This document shows, piece after piece, positions 49,380 through 62,698 of a stretch of 64,000 nt of DNA. Source of the stretch: Siphonodentalium dalli (taxonomy: Eukaryota > Mollusca > Scaphopoda > Gadilida > Siphonodentaliidae); the NCBI GenBank assembly GCA_032622095.1, contig CP136069.1, forward strand, positions 182,887,122-182,951,121, written 5' to 3'. The notes under the pieces were generated by a model. That model saw only the letters and a program-made list of their open reading frames with translations. It searched no databases and was not told the origin of the DNA. The stretch's first letter is position 1. Each line of letters begins with the position of its first letter. The position numbers were made by a program, and so were the translations under genes.

Positions 49380-49940
49380 ATACTTTAACTTATGTCCGCC
49401 AACCCACACAATAAGATACTCTGACTTATGTCCGCCAACCCACACAATAAGATACTCTGACTTATGTCCGCCCACCCACACGATAAGATACTTTAACTTA
49501 TGTCCGCCAACCCACACAATAAGATACTTTAACTTATGTCCGCCAACCCACACAATAAGATACTTTAACTTATGTCCGCCAACCCACACGATAAGATACT
49601 CTGACTTATGTCCGCCCACCCACACGATAAGATACTTTAACTTATGTCCGCCAACCCACACAATAAGATACTTTAACTTATGTCCGCCAACCCACACAAT
49701 AAGATACTTTAACTTATGTCCGCCAACCCACACGATAAGATACTCTGACTTATGTCCGCCCACCCACACAATAAGATACTTTAACTTATGTCCGCCAACC
49801 CACACAATAAGATACTTTAACTTATGTCCGCCAACCCACACAATAAGATACTCTGACTTATGTCCGCCAACCCACACAATAAGATACTCTGACTTATGTC
49901 CGCCCACCCACACGATAAGATACTTTAACTTATGTCCGCC
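49380..49940. repeat. Variant island: CTTTAACTT units, cluster 1
   Basis: G-to-A variants CTTTAACTT (read as HKLKYL on minus) occur at about 49382, 49490, 49526, 49562, 49634, 49670, 49706 and several later units up to 49922. None is seen just outside. A second cluster lies at 53990-55050. Confidence 0.7.
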
Positions 49941-52900
49941 AACCCACACAATAAGATACTCTGACTTATGTCCGCTCACCCACACGATAAGATACTTTGA
50001 CTTATGTCCGCCAACCCACACGATAAGATACTATGACTTATGTCCGCCAACCCACACAATAAGATACTCTGACTTATGTCCGCCAACCCACACGATAAGA
50101 TACTTTGACTTATGTCCGCCAACCCACACGATAAGATACTTTGACTTATGTCCGCCAACCCACACAATAAGATACTCTGACTTATGTCCGCCAACCCACA
50201 CAATAAGATACTCTGACTTATGTCCGCCAACCCACACGATAAGATACTCTGACTTATGTCCGCCAACCCACACGATAAGATACTCTGACTTATGTACGCC
50301 AACCCACACGATAAGATACTCTGACTTATGTCCGCCAACCCACACAATAAGATACTTTGACTTATGTACGCCAACCCACACGATAAGATACTCTGACTTA
50401 TGTCCGCCAACCCACACAATAAGATACTCTGACTTATGTCCGCCAACCCACACAATAAGATACTCTGACTTATGTCCGCCCACCCACACAATAAGATACT
50501 CTGACTTATGTCCGCCAACCCACATAATAAGATACTTTGACTTATGTCCGCCAACCCACACGATAAGATACTCTGACTTATGTCCGCCAACCCACACAAT
50601 AAGATACTTTGACTTATGTCCGCCAACCCACACGATAAGATACTCTGACTTATGTCCGCCAACCCACACGATAAGATACTCTGACTTATGTCCGCCAACC
50701 CACACAATAAGATACTCTGACTTATGTCCGCCCACCCACACGATAAGATACTTTGACTTATGTCCGCCAACCCACACAATAAGATACTCTGACTTATGTC
50801 CGCCAACCCACACAATAAGATACTTTGACTTATGTCCGCCCACCCACACGATAAGATACTCTGACTTATGTCCGCCAACCCACACAATAAGATACTCTGA
50901 CTTATGTCCGCCAACCCACACAATAAGATACTCTGACTTATGTCCGCCAACCCACACGATAAGATACTTTGACTTATGTCCGCCAACCCACACAATAAGA
51001 TACTCTGACTTATGTCCGCCAACCCACACAATAAGATACTTTGACTTATGTCCGCCAACCCACACAATAAGATACTCTGACTTATGTCCGCCAACCCACA
51101 CGATAAGATACTTTGACTTATGTCCGCCCACCCACACGATAAGATACTTTGACTTATGTCCGCCAACCCACACGATAAGATACTTTGACTTATGTCCGCC
51201 CACCCACACGATAAGATACTTTGACTTATGTCCGCCCACCCACACGATAAGATACTTTGACTTATGTCCGCCAACCCACACGATAAGATACTTTGACTTA
51301 TGTCCGCCAACCCACACAATAAGATACTATGACTTATGTCCGCCAACCCACACAATAAGATACTCTGACTTATGTCCGCCAACCCACACGATAAGATACT
51401 CTGACTTATGTCCGCCAACCCACACAATAAGATACTCTGACTTATATCCGCCCACCCACACGATAAGATACTTTGACTTATGTCCGCCAACCCACACGAT
51501 AAGATACTTTGACTTATGTCCGCCAACCCACACAATAAGATACTCTGACTTATATCCGCCCACCCACACGATAAGATACTTTGACTTATGTCCGCCCACC
51601 CACACGATAAGATACTCTGACTTATGTCCGCCAACCCACACGATAAGATACTCTGACTTATGTCCGCCAACCCACACAATAAGATACTCTGACTTATATC
51701 CGCCCACCCACACGATAAGATACTTTGACTTATGTCCGCCAACCCACACGATAAGATACTTTGACTTATGTCCGCCAACCCACACAATAAGATACTCTGA
51801 CTTATGTCCGCCAACCCACACGATAAGATACTCTGACTTATGTCCGCCAACCCACACAATAAGATACTTTGACTTATGTCCGCCAACCCACACAATAAGA
51901 TACTCTGACTTATGTCCGCCCACCCACACGATAAGATACTCTGACTTATGTCCGCCCACCCACACGATAAGATACTCTGACTTATGTCCGCCCACCCACA
52001 CGATAAGATACTCTGACTTATGTCCGCCCACCCACACAATAAGATACTTTGACTTATGTCCGCCAACCCACACAATAAGATACTTTGACTTATGTCCGCC
52101 AACCCACACAATAAGATACTGTGACTTATGTCCGCCCACCCACACGATAAGATACTCTGACTTATGTCCGCTCAACCACACGATAAGATACTCTGACTTA
52201 TGTCCGCCCACCCACACAATAAGATACTTTGACTTATGTCCGCCAACCCACACGATAAGATACTCTGACTTATGTCCGCCCACCCACACAATAAGATACT
52301 CTGACTTATGTCCGCCAACCCACACGATAAGATACTTTGACTTATGTCCGCTCACCCACACAATAATATACTCTGACTTATGTCCGCCAACCCACACGAT
52401 AAGATACTTTGACTTATGTCCGCCAACCCACACAATAAGATACTCTGACTTATATCCGCCCACCCACACGATAATATACTCTGACTTATGTCCGCCAACC
52501 CACACAATAAGATACTTTGACTTATGTCCGCCAACCCACACAATAAGATACTCTGACTTATGTCCGCCCACCCACACAATAAGATACTCTGACTTATGTC
52601 CGCCAACCCACACGATAAGATACTTTGACTTATGTCCGCCAACCCACACAATAAGATACTTTGACTTATGTCCGCCAACCCACACGATAAGATACTTTGA
52701 CTTATGTCCGCCAACCCACACGATAAGATACTTTGACTTATGTCCGCCCACCCACACAATAAGATACTTTGACTTATGTCCGCCCACCCACACGATAAGA
52801 TACTCTGACTTATGTCCGCCCACCCACACAATAAGATACTCTGACTTATGTCCGCCCACCCACACGATAAGATACTCTGACTTATGTCCGCCCACCCACA

Positions 52901-53989
52901 CAATAAGATACTCTGACTTATGTCCGCCCACCCACACAATAAGATACTTTGACTTATGTCCGCCCACCCACACGATAAGATACTCTGACTTATGTCCGCC
53001 CACCCACACGATAAGATACTCTGACTTATGTCCGCCAACCCACACGATAAGATACTTTGACTTATGTCCGCCAACCCACACAATAAGATACTCTGACTTA
53101 TGTCCGCCCACCCACACGATAAGATACTCTGACTTATGTCCGCCCACCCACACGATAAGATACTTTGACTTATGTCCGCCAACCCACACGATAAGATACT
53201 TTGACTTATGTCCGCCAACCCACACAATAAGATACTCTGACTTATGTCCGCCCACCCACACGATAAGATACTCTGACTTATGTCCGCCCACCCACACGAT
53301 AAGATACTTTGACTTATGTCCGCCAACCCACACAATAAGATACTATGACTTATGTCCGCCAACCCACACGATAAGATACTTTGACTTATGTCCGCCAACC
53401 CACACAATAAGATACTCTGACTTATGTCCGCCCACCCACACGATAAGATACTCTGACTTATGTCCGCCCACCCACACGATAAGATACTTTGACTTATGTC
53501 CGCCAACCCACACGATAAGATACTCTGACTTATGTCCGCCAACCCACACGATAAGATACTCTGACTTATGTCCGCCCACCCACACGATAAGATACTTTGA
53601 CTTATGTCCGCCAACCCACACAATAAGATACTCTGACTTATGTCCGCCCACCCACACGATAAGATACTCTGACTTATGTCCGCCCACCCACACGATAAGA
53701 TACTCTGACTTATGTCCGCCAACCCACACAATAAGATACTTTGACTTATGTCCGCCAACCCACACAATAAGATACTCTGACTTATGTCCGCCCACCCACA
53801 CGATAAGATACTCTGACTTATGTCCGCCCACCCACACGATAAGATACTTTGACTTATGTCCGCCAACCCACACGATAAGATACTCTGACTTATGTCCGCC
53901 AACCCACACGATAAGATACTCTGACTTATGTCCGCCAACCCACACAATAAGATACTTTGACTTATGTCCGCCAACCCACACGATAAGAT

Positions 53990-55050
53990 ACTTTAACTTA
54001 TGTCCGCCCACCCACACGATAAGATACTTTGACTTATGTCCGCCAACCCACACAATAAGATACTTTGACTTATGTCCGCTCACCCACACGATAAGATACT
54101 TTGACTTATGTCCGCCAACCCACACGATAAGATACTTTGACTTATGTCCGCCAACCCACACAATAAGATACTCTGACTTATGTCCGCCCACCCACACAAT
54201 AAGATACTTTAACTTATGTCCGCCCACCCACACAATAAGATACTTTGACTTATGTCCGCCAACCCACACAATAAGATACTCTGACTTATGTCCGCCCACC
54301 CACACAATAAGATACTCTGACTTATGTCCGCCAACCCACACGATAAGATACTCTGACTTATGTCCGCCAACCCACACAATAAGATACTCTGACTTATGAC
54401 CGCCCACCCACACAATAAGATACTTTAACTTATGTCCGCCAACCCACACAATAAGATACTCTGACTTATGACCGCCCACCCACACAATAAGATACTCTGA
54501 CTTATGTCCGCCAACCCACACAATAAGATACTTTAACTTATGTCCGCCAACCCACACAATAAGATACTCTGACTTATGACCGCCAACCCACACAATAAGA
54601 TACTCTGACTTATGACCGCCCACCCACACAATAAGATACTCTGACTTATGTCCGCCAACCCACACAATAAGATACTTTAACTTATGTCCGCCAACCCACA
54701 CAATAAGATACTTTAACTTATGTCCGCCAACCCACACAATAAGATACTTTAACTTATGTCCGCCCACCCACACAATAAGATACTTTGACTTATGTCCGCC
54801 AACCCACACAATAAGATACTCTGACTTATGACCGCCCACCCACACAATAAGATACTCTGACTTATGTCCGCCAACCCACACAATAAGATACTTTAACTTA
54901 TGTCCGCCAACCCACACAATAAGATACTTTAACTTATGTCCGCCCACCCACACAATAAGATACTTTAACTTATGTCCGCCAACCCACACAATAAGATACT
55001 TTAACTTATGTCCGCCAACCCACACAATAAGATACTTTAACTTATGTCCG
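53990..55050. repeat. Variant island: CTTTAACTT units, cluster 2
   Basis: The same CTTTAACTT variant reappears about 4.1 kb to the right of cluster 1, at roughly a dozen units. Here it is interleaved with TTATGACCGCC units between 54390 and 54840, which points to segmental copying between the two islands. Confidence 0.7.
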
Positions 55051-55509
55051 CCAACCCACACGATAAGATACTTTGACTTATGTCCGCCAACCCACACGAT
55101 AAGATACTCTGACTTATGTCCGCCCACCCACACGATAAGATACTTTGACTTATGTCCGCTCACCCACACGATAAGATACTCTGACTTATGTCCGCCCACC
55201 CACACAATAAGATACTTTGACTTATGTCCGCCCACCCACACAATAAGATACCCTGACTTATGTCCGCCCACCCACACGATAAGATACTTTGACTTATGTC
55301 CGCCCACCCACACAATAAGATACTCTGACTTATGTCCGCCCACCCACACAATAAGATACTCTGACTTATGTCCGCCAACCCACACGATAAGATACTCTGA
55401 CTTATGTCCGCCAACCCACACGATAAGATACTCTGACTTATGTCCGCCAACCCACACGATAAGATACTTTGACTTATGTCCGCCAACCCACACAATAAGA
55501 TACTCTGAC

Positions 55510-56000
55510 TTATGTCCGCCCTCCCACACGATAAGATACTTTGACTTATGTCCGCCCTCCCACACGATAAGATACTTTGACTTATGTCCGCCCTCCCACA
55601 CGATAAGATACTTTGACTTATGTCCGCCCTCCCACACGATAAGATACTTTGACTTATGTCCGCCCTCCCACACGATAAGATACTTTGACTTATGTCCGCC
55701 AACCCACACAATAAGATACTTTGACTTATGTCCGCCCTCCCACACGATAAGATACTTTGACTTATGTCCGCCCACCCACACGATAAGATACTCTGACTTA
55801 TGTCCGCCAACCCACACGATAAGATACTTTGACTTATGTCCGCCCTCCCACACGATAAGATACTTTGACTTATGTCCGCCCACCCACACGATAAGATACT
55901 TTGACTTATGTCCGCCAACCCACACAATAAGATACTTTGACTTATGTCCGCCAACCCACACGATAAGATACTTTGACTTATGTCCGCCCTCCCACACAAT
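55510..56000. repeat. Variant island: GCCCTCCC units
   Basis: TCCGCCCTCCCACAC (WEGGHKS on minus) occurs at about nine units within 490 bp and I see it nowhere else in the array. A single point mutation has been amplified locally. Confidence 0.75.
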
Positions 56001-59000
56001 AAGATACTTTGACTTATGTCCGCCCACCCACACGATAAGATACTCTGACTTATGTCCGCCCACCCACACGATAAGATACTCTGACTTATGTCCGCCAACC
56101 CACACAATAATATACTCTGACTTATATCCGCCAACCCACACAATAAGATACTCTGACTTATGTCCGCCCACCCACACGATAAGATACTCTGACTTATGTC
56201 CGCCCACCCACACGATAAGATACTTTGACTTATGTCCGCCCACCCACACGATAAGATACTTTGACTTATGTCCGCCCACCCACACGATAAGATACTCTGA
56301 CTAATGTCCGCTCACCCACACAATAAGATACTTTGACTTATGTCCGCCCACCCACACGATAAGATACTTTGACTTATGTCCGCCCACCCACACAATAAGA
56401 TACTTTGACTTATGTCCGCCCACCCACACGATAAGATACTCTGACTTATGTCCGCCCACCCACACGATAAGATACTTTGACTTATGTCCGCCCACCCACA
56501 TATAAGATACTTTGACATATGTCCGCCCACCCACACGATAAGATACTTTGACTTATGTCCGCCCACCCACACAATAAGATACTCTGACTTATGTCCGCCC
56601 ACCCACACGATAAGATACTTTGACTTATGTCCGCCCACCCACACAATAAGATAATTTGACTTATGTCCGCCCACCCACACAATAAGATACTTTGACTTAT
56701 GTCCGCCCACCCACACAATAAGATACTCTGACTTATGTCCGCCCACCCACACAATAAGATACTTTGACTTATGTCCGCCCACCCACATAATAAGATACTC
56801 TGACTTATGTCCGCCCACCCACACGATAAGATACTTTGACTTATGTCCGCCCACCCACACAATAAGATAATTTGACTTATGTCCGCCCACCCACACGATA
56901 AGATACTCTGACTTATGTCCGCCCACCCACACGATAAGATACTTTGACTTATGTCCGCCCACCCACACGATAAGATACTTTGACTTATGTCCGCCCACCC
57001 ACACGATAAGATACTCTGACTTATGTCCGCCCACCCACACAATAAGATACTTTGACTTATGTCCGCCCACCCACACAATAAGATACTCTGACTTATGTCC
57101 GCTCACCCACACAATAAGATACTCTGACTTATGTCCGCCAACCCACACAATAAGATACTCTGACTTATGTCCGCCCACCCACACAATAAGATACTTTGAC
57201 TTATGTCCGCCCACCCACACAATAAGATACTCTGACTTATGTCCGCTCACCCACACAATAAGATACTTTGACTTATGTCCGCCCACCCACACGATAAGAT
57301 ACTTTGACTTATGTCCGCCCACCCACACGATAAGATACTCTGACTTATGTCCGCCCACCCACACAATAAGATACTTTGACTTATGTCCGCCCACCCACAC
57401 GATAAGATACTCTGACTTATGTCCGCCCACCCACACGATAATATACTCTGACTTATGTCCGCCCACCCACACGATAAGATACTTTGACTCATGTCCGCCC
57501 ACCCACACGATAAGATACTTTGACTTATGTCCGCCCACCCACACGATAAGATACTCTGACTTATGTCCGCCCACCCACACGATAAGATACTCTGACTTAT
57601 GTCCGCCCACCCACACGATAAGATACTTTGTCTTATGTCCGCCCACCCACACGATAAGATACTTTGACTTATGTCCGCCCACCCACACGATAAGATACTC
57701 TGACTTATGTCCGCCCACCCACACGATAAGATACTCTGACTTATGTCCGCCCACCCACACGATAAGATACTTTGACTTGTGTCCGCCCACCCACACGATA
57801 AGATACTCTGACTTATGTCCGCCAACCCACACAATAAGATACTTTGACTTATGTCCGCCCACCCACACGATAAGATACTCTGACTTATGTCCGCCCACCC
57901 ACACGATAAGATACTTTGACTTATGACCGCCCACCCACAGGATAATATACTCTGACTTATGTTCGCCCACCCACACAATAAGATACTCTGACTTATGTCC
58001 GCCCACCCACACAATACGATACTCTGACTTATGTCCGCCCACCCACACGATAAGATACTCTGACTTATGTCCGCCCACCCACACGATAATATACTTTGAC
58101 TTATGTCCGCCCACCCACACGATAAGATACTTTGACTTATGTCCGCCCACCCACACAATAAGATACTTTGACTTATGTCCGCCCACCCACACGATAAGAT
58201 ACTTTGACTTATGTCCGCCCACCCACACGATAAGATACTTTGACTTATGTCCGCCCACCACACGATAAGATACTTTGACTTACGTTCACCCACCCACACG
58301 ATAAGATACTCTGACTTATGTCCGCTCACCCACACGATAAGATACTCTGACTTATGTCCGCCCACCCACACGATAAGATACTTTGACTTATGTCCGCCCA
58401 CCCACACGATAAGATACTTTGACTTATGTCCGCCCACCCACACGATAAGATACTCTGACTTATGTCCGCTCACCCACACGATAAGATACTTTGACTTATG
58501 TCCGCCCACCCACACGATAAGATACTCTGACTTATGTCCGCTCACCCACACGATAAGATACTTTGACTTATGTCCGCCCACCCACACGATAAGATACTCT
58601 GACTTATGTCCGCTCACCCACACGATAAGATTCTCTGACTTATGTCCGCCCACCCACACGATAAGATACTTTGACTTATGTCCGCCCACCCACACGATAA
58701 GATACTTTGACTTATGTCCGCCCACCCACACGATAAGATACTCTGACTTATGTCCGCCCACCCACACAATAAGATACTTTGACTTATGTCCGCCCACCCA
58801 CACGATAAGATACTTTGACTTATGTCCGTCCACCCACACGATAAGATACTTTGACTTATGTCCGCCCACCCACACGATAAGATACTCTGACTTATGTCCG
58901 CCCACCCACACAATAAGATACTTTGACTTATGTCCGCCCACCCACACGATAAGATACTTTGACTTATGTCCGCCCACCCACACGATAAGATACTTTGACT

Positions 59001-61023
59001 TATGTGCGCCCACCCACACGATAAGATACTCTGACTTATGTGCGCCCACCCACACGATAAGATACTCTGACTTATGTCCGCCCACCCACACGATAAGATA
59101 CTTTGACTTATGTCCGTCCACCCACACGATAAGATACTCTGACTTATGTCCGCCCACCCACACGATAAGATATTCTGACTTATGTCCGCTCACCCACACG
59201 ATAAGATACTCTGACTTATGTCCGCCCACCCACACGATAAGATACTCTGACTTATGTCCGCTCACCCACACGATAAGATACTTTGACTTATGTCCGCCCA
59301 CCCACACGATAAGATACTCTGACTTGTGTCCGCCCACCCACACGATAAGATACTCTGACTTATGTCCGCCCACCCACACGATAAGATACTCTGACTTGTG
59401 TCCGCCCACCCACACGATAAGATACTCTGACTTATGTCCGCCCACCCACACGATAAGATACTCTGACTTATGTCCGCCCACCCACACGATAAGATACTCT
59501 GACTTATGTCCGCCCACCCACACAATAAGATACTTTGACTTATGTCCGCTCACCCACACGATAAGATACTCTGACTTATGTCCGCTCACCCACACGATAA
59601 GATACTCTGACTTATGTCCGCCCACCCACACAATAAGATACTCTGACTTATGTCCGCCCACCCACACGATAAGATACTCTGACTTATGTCCGCTCAACCA
59701 CACAATAAGATACTCTGACTTATGTCCGCCCACCCACACAATAAGATACTCTGACTTATGTCCGCCCACCCACACGATAAGATACTCTGACTTATGTCCG
59801 CTCACCCACACGATAAGATACTCTGACTTATGTCCGCCCACCCACACGATAAGATACTCTGACTTATGTCCGCCCACCCACACGATAAGATACTTTGACT
59901 TATGTCCGCTCACCCACACGATAAGATACTCTGACTTATGTCCGCCCACCCACACGATAAGATACTTTGACTTATGTCCGCTCACCCACACAATAAGATA
60001 CTCTGACTTATGTCCGCCCACCCACACGATAAGATACTCTGACTTATGTCCGCCCACCCACACGATAAGATACTTTGACTTATGTCCGCTCACCCACACG
60101 ATAAGATACTCTGACTAATGTCCGCCCACCCACACAATAAGATACTTTGACTTATGTCCGCCCACCCACACGATAAGATACTTTGACTTATGTCCGCCCA
60201 CCCACACAATAAGATACTTTGACTTATGTCCGCCCACCCACACGATAAGATACTCTGACTTATGTCCGCCCACCCACACGATAAGATACTTTGACTTATG
60301 TCCGCCCACCCACATAATAAGATACTTTGACTTATGTCCGCCCACCCACACGATAAGATACTTTGACTTATGTCCGCCCACCCACACAATAAGATACTCT
60401 GACTTATGTCCGCCCACCCACACGATAAGATACTTTGACTTATGTCCGCCCACCCACACAATAAGATAATTTGACTTATGTCCGCCCACCCACACAATAA
60501 GATACTTTGACTTATGTCCGCCCACCCACACAATAAGATACTCTGACTTATGTCCGCCCACCCACACAATAAGATACTTTGACTTATGTCCGCCCACCCA
60601 CACAATAAGATACTCTGACTTGTGTCCGCCCACCCACACGATAAGATACTTTGACTTATGTCCGCCCACCCACACAATAAGATAATTTGACTTATGTCCG
60701 CTCACCCACACAATAAGATACTTTGACTTATGTCCGCCCACCCACACAATAAGATACTCTGACTTATGTCCGCCCACCCACACAATAAGATACCTTGACT
60801 TATGTCCGCCCACCCACACAATAAGATACTCTGACTTATGTCCGCCCACCCACACAATAAGATAATTTGACTTATGTCCGCCCACCCACACAGTAAGATA
60901 CTTTGACTTATGTCCGCCCACCCACACAATAAGATACTCTGACTTATGTCCGCCCACCCACACAATAAGATAATTTGACTTATGTCCGCTCACCCACACG
61001 ATAAGATACTCTGACTTATGTCC

Positions 61024-62344
61024 GACAAAAAGTTGTAATGCATTTTGCAGCTTCTTTTAAGATTTCTTTTCTTTTAATTTGTTAAAAAGGCATAAAGCTT
61101 TAGCTTTTGTCATGTATTATACAAGATATCTATGAATCATTGTGAATCAAATTTATTAAACGAGTTTCATAAAATGTTATATCCCAACATAACTCGTTAA
61201 GGATCCTCTATATCACCATTCTGATTAACTCAGGATACTCATTTCGAAATATAATCGTAGCCTCGTGTGGCACCTGTTACTCCGTTTGGATATCAATCGC
61301 TATCTAATCGTGAATCCCGATTAAGTATATTTCGCTATCTGTGCGTATTACATTGGTGCTTTCGACAGACCCGTTATCTAGATAGTCCATTATTGAGAGG
61401 CCCGTACAGTTAAATGGGTACTGTGTACTAAATACGACCATTTGTGAGACCATCTCCAGAGATGGTCCCACACATGGCCGGATTTAGTGTACATTATCCC
61501 TTTAGTAGGTATTGAGTGCCTGTTGCGCAGAAAGATTTTCCTGGATTGTGTTTTTTTTTTAGAAACGACATCGTATAGGTAGTGACAGTCAAGTCTCATT
61601 ATAGTCGATTGTAATCAGGTCAGGCATATCCTGAATTCCACTATTAAGGTGGTGTTCTACTTATAGTGGTATATGACCATTACCCTTTTGTGAATTTGAT
61701 AAAAGAGGGATAATCCAAAATCATATTTCACACAATGTTTTCAAAATCAGTGTCCAACTAATAAGGTATCATACACATATTTTGTCTAGAATGATTAATC
61801 ATAACGGCACACGATAATCAACTCAATTGACATTCAATTAGTTTAAATGTTTTTATGAAGTAGCGATTGAATCATCCTGTTATTGTCATTTACAAAGGCA
61901 TATATTAGTAATAGTATTGAATGACAAAGCTGGCACAAAAGTTTGCACAACGTCGGAATGTCGGAAGACTGTTCATTCGCTGCGATATTGTTAAGAGTGA
62001 AATTTGGCTGTGCACTGGTATGCATAGGCCCCTGGGGAAAATTATTAAAATACCAATACAGACTATACCAGTGTAAATGTTCCAATCGTCGATTTTGGCT
62101 AAAACCACACTCAACTATCAAAACCCTACAAATTCTAGAACTCGTCATTCTCCTTGTCCGCCGAATGCCCTTTGACCCCGTTATAAAATCAATATGTTCG
62201 AGCAATAACATAGTGGAATACCATTATAATAGTGGATTTCAGGATGAGCCTGACCTGGTAATGAGATCGTGGTCTAGCTTGAGCGAGACTGTGGTAGTGG
62301 TAATTGCACGTGGAACGTTTAAGTGCACGTGACCTTATAGTAAA
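61024..62344. other. Right flank of the 36-bp satellite, no gene seen
   Basis: Unique AT-rich DNA starting with CAAAAAGTTGTAATGC. Opposed ORFs at 61843-62211 (-) and 61943-62332 (+) overlap and show no recognised domain. The only structured element seen is the hairpin at 61423-61492. Confidence 0.45.
61423..61492. repeat. Hairpin, arms about 33 bp
   Basis: GTGTACTAAATACGACCATT and GTGAGACCATCTC pair with GAGATGGTCCCAC and ACATGGCCGGATTTAGTGTAC (the last with a one-base offset), with a few mismatches and almost no loop. Possible small fold-back element. Confidence 0.75.
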
Positions 62345-62690
62345 AGTACCACTTTACAATGATGATAACACCACAGTATACCCTGGTACAACACAGTGAA
62401 CCGTGGTACATAACAAAACACATTGGTATGCCAAGGTGCATGGCATTTGTCCCCAGGTGTTTACCACCATAAACAACGGTACATAACCAAAGAATCTTGG
62501 TGTACCACGGTGTATTGACTTGGACCTCACCATAGTACTGCGGTACATCATAGTACATAGCCTCAGTATACTACGATTCATGGCTTACGCCGCATGTGTA
62601 TACCATGGTAAACCATGGTACATTGCTGATAACTCTTGGTATACAATGCATGTACATTATGAGACATCATGCGATGATCGGTAAACTAAT
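62345..62690. repeat. Degenerate CCATGGTACA-rich repeat
   Basis: Irregularly spaced variants of CCNTGGTACA and their reverse complements: CCCTGGTACA, CCGTGGTACA, CCATGGTACA, TACCACGG, TACCATGG. Spacing is roughly 20-30 bp. It looks like an eroded minisatellite of a palindromic word and ends where the LINE fragment begins. Confidence 0.6.
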
Positions 62691-62698
62691 GTACATAG

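Larger units (their letters stand above)
34391..61023 (-). repeat. 36-bp satellite, about 740 units over 26.6 kb
   Basis: The unit on + is GATAAGATACTYTGACTTAT followed by GTCCGCCCACCCACAC. The two leftmost units are decayed (34391-34460); the right edge is abrupt at GTCCGACAAAAAG. Frequent variant sites are T/C in CTYTGAC, G/A in CACACRATAAG, C/A/T in CCGCC(C/A/T) and G/A in TTATRTCC. Length is almost invariant: one 6-bp insertion near 34520, one 1-bp deletion near 56501 and one near 58258, with no register change between 34621 and 56500 (about 608 units). The minus strand is open in two frames (VWVGGHKSEYLI and CGWADISQSILL, with open stretches up to 2864 and 1176 codons) and the + strand in one (PPTHTIRYSDLC). 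None has a unique coding start, and no frame is enriched for synonymous change, so I call it non-coding. Confidence 0.97.

Noticed and set aside
34391-61023. CRISPR array, because the repeat is 36 bp
   Set aside because: Units are contiguous with no spacers between them, there are no cas genes, and the context is eukaryotic.
34391-61023. GATAAG in each unit as a GATA-factor site array
   Set aside because: Only the CACACG variant gives GATAAG and it is preceded by C, not A or T. The second GATA is followed by C. Neither meets the usual WGATAR consensus.
61843-62332. Overlapping ORFs on both strands right of the array as a gene
   Set aside because: Neither has a recognisable domain and they overlap head to head; one at most could be real and nothing favours either.
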